A stretch of 64,000 nt of DNA from positions 2,763,490-2,827,489 of the forward strand of contig NZ_SJPP01000001.1 in the NCBI RefSeq assembly GCF_007860075.1. Direction: 5' to 3'. A program made the position numbers and the translations under genes. This DNA is from Symmachiella macrocystis (GTDB lineage: Bacteria > Planctomycetota > Planctomycetia > Planctomycetales > Planctomycetaceae). The notes under the pieces were generated by a model. It did no database searches, was not told the origin of the DNA, and worked only from the letters and a program-made list of their open reading frames with translations. Every line of letters starts with the position of its first letter. Position 1 is the first letter of the stretch. Shown in pieces: positions 63,466 through 64,000 of this stretch.

Positions 63466-64000
63466 GCCGTCTGATGAAAATCTCACATAACAAATTAAAT
63501 CGATGCAGATCGTTCACATGCTCTGCGTTCGCAGCGGCGGCCATCCTGTTGCTGGCGGGCCAACTGCAGGCCCAATCGACGCCTGCGGACTCAGCGGAAA
63601 AGGGCGTGGCATTCACCACGCAAAGCGGCCCCGCGGAAATGACAACCACAGTCGATCGCTCTGCGGCGCAAATCGCGGAGCGGATTCGACTGACTTTATC
63701 GGTGGTTGTTCCCGAAGCGGTGACTGTCTCGTTCCCTGAGCAGCCCACTTCGCTGGGGCAACTGGATGTCGTCGACGTCACCGACAAGCCGGATATTCCG
63801 TTGGGAGACCAACGGAGTTGGACGCGGGTCTACGAGTTGGAATCACTGCTTTCCGGGGATCAACAGATTCCGGAGATCGCGGTAGCATTCACCGACAAAC
63901 GGGGGGAGACCCCGCAACACGGCGTTGTTACCTCGCAGTCGATTCCAATTTCTATCACCAGTGTCCTGGAAGGCCAGGCGGATCCGACGCAGTTTCGCGA
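63462..64000 (+). CDS. Exported BatD-like protein, N-terminal part (cut by window edge)
   Basis: The frame opens at ATG 63462, overlapping the DUF58 stop (ATGA), and stays open to the window edge (179 full codons). A signal peptide (AFAAAAILLLAGQLQAQ) is followed by a beta-rich region, starting TTVDRSAAQIAERIRLTLSV and including RSWTRVYELESLLSGDQQIP. This is the pattern of BatD and related proteins, whose beta domains precede a membrane helix, though the rest is outside. Position in a MoxR-DUF58 operon supports the call. The wider role is in envelope integrity or stress tolerance. Confidence 0.75.
   Translation, partial: MSRLMKISHNKLNRCRSFTCSAFAAAAILLLAGQLQAQSTPADSAEKGVAFTTQSGPAEMTTTVDRSAAQIAERIRLTLSVVVPEAVTVSFPEQPTSLGQLDVVDVTDKPDIPLGDQRSWTRVYELESLLSGDQQIPEIAVAFTDKRGETPQHGVVTSQSIPISITSVLEGQADPTQFR

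Overview
The window is bacterial and almost certainly from a planctomycete (Planctomycetales). The evidence is a DUF1559 pseudopilin-like protein, a DUF1549/DUF1553 plus DUF1501 gene pair, a giant secreted protein that starts with an LEDRTLL motif and ends in a dockerin, a PEP-CTERM protein, a WD40-tailed Ser/Thr kinase, and a DUF5117-type metalloprotease. No rRNA, tRNA, CRISPR array or prophage was recognised. All functions are read from the sequence and general family knowledge; no database search was run.

Layout. 1-1540: left edge of an ectoine (osmolyte) locus, with ectB (cut by the window edge) and ectA on the minus strand and a divergent MarR-type regulator (EctR-like). A 33-bp perfect palindrome lies between them. 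2337-5235: a DUF1559 protein, a small lipoprotein and a histidine-rich lipoprotein that is probably a beta-propeller. 5296-7815: an arsenic operon on the minus strand, arsR-acr3-arsC-arsI, with a candidate ArsR operator. 9243-28004: one gene for a 6253-residue secreted protein, followed by a PEP-CTERM protein gene. 28929-32956: a truncated gene, a 135-bp inverted-repeat element, and the DUF1549/DUF1553-DUF1501 pair. 33276-36332: four small orphan genes. 36455-43550: an SGNH hydrolase, a gene remnant, a DUF2339-DUF3999 fusion and a vitamin K-dependent carboxylase homologue. 43993-47833: a sulfide/persulfide detoxification operon (ArsR-type regulator, rhodanese-DUF2892, CstB-like persulfide dioxygenase-rhodanese, TauE/SafE exporter, and an uncharacterised duplicated-fold protein). 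48074-57898: kinase-WD40, a serine hydrolase, an FKBP isomerase, a membrane-tethered thioredoxin and a secreted zinc metalloprotease. 58226-64000: a histidine kinase/sigma-54 response-regulator pair, then MoxR-DUF58-BatD-like genes running off the right edge.

The most unusual object is the giant protein. Two seven-bladed FG-GAP propellers and two six-bladed NHL propellers are each embedded inside a Calx-beta domain, and a metzincin-like protease plus another Calx-beta domain sit inside a split SdrD-type B domain. These are followed by 34 cadherin-like units with strict 303/306-nt spacing and clear higher-order duplications. Other points of note are the candidate operators in the ectoine, arsenic and sulfur loci, an inverted-repeat element whose end supplies a stop codon and which abuts a truncated gene, and two further gene remnants.
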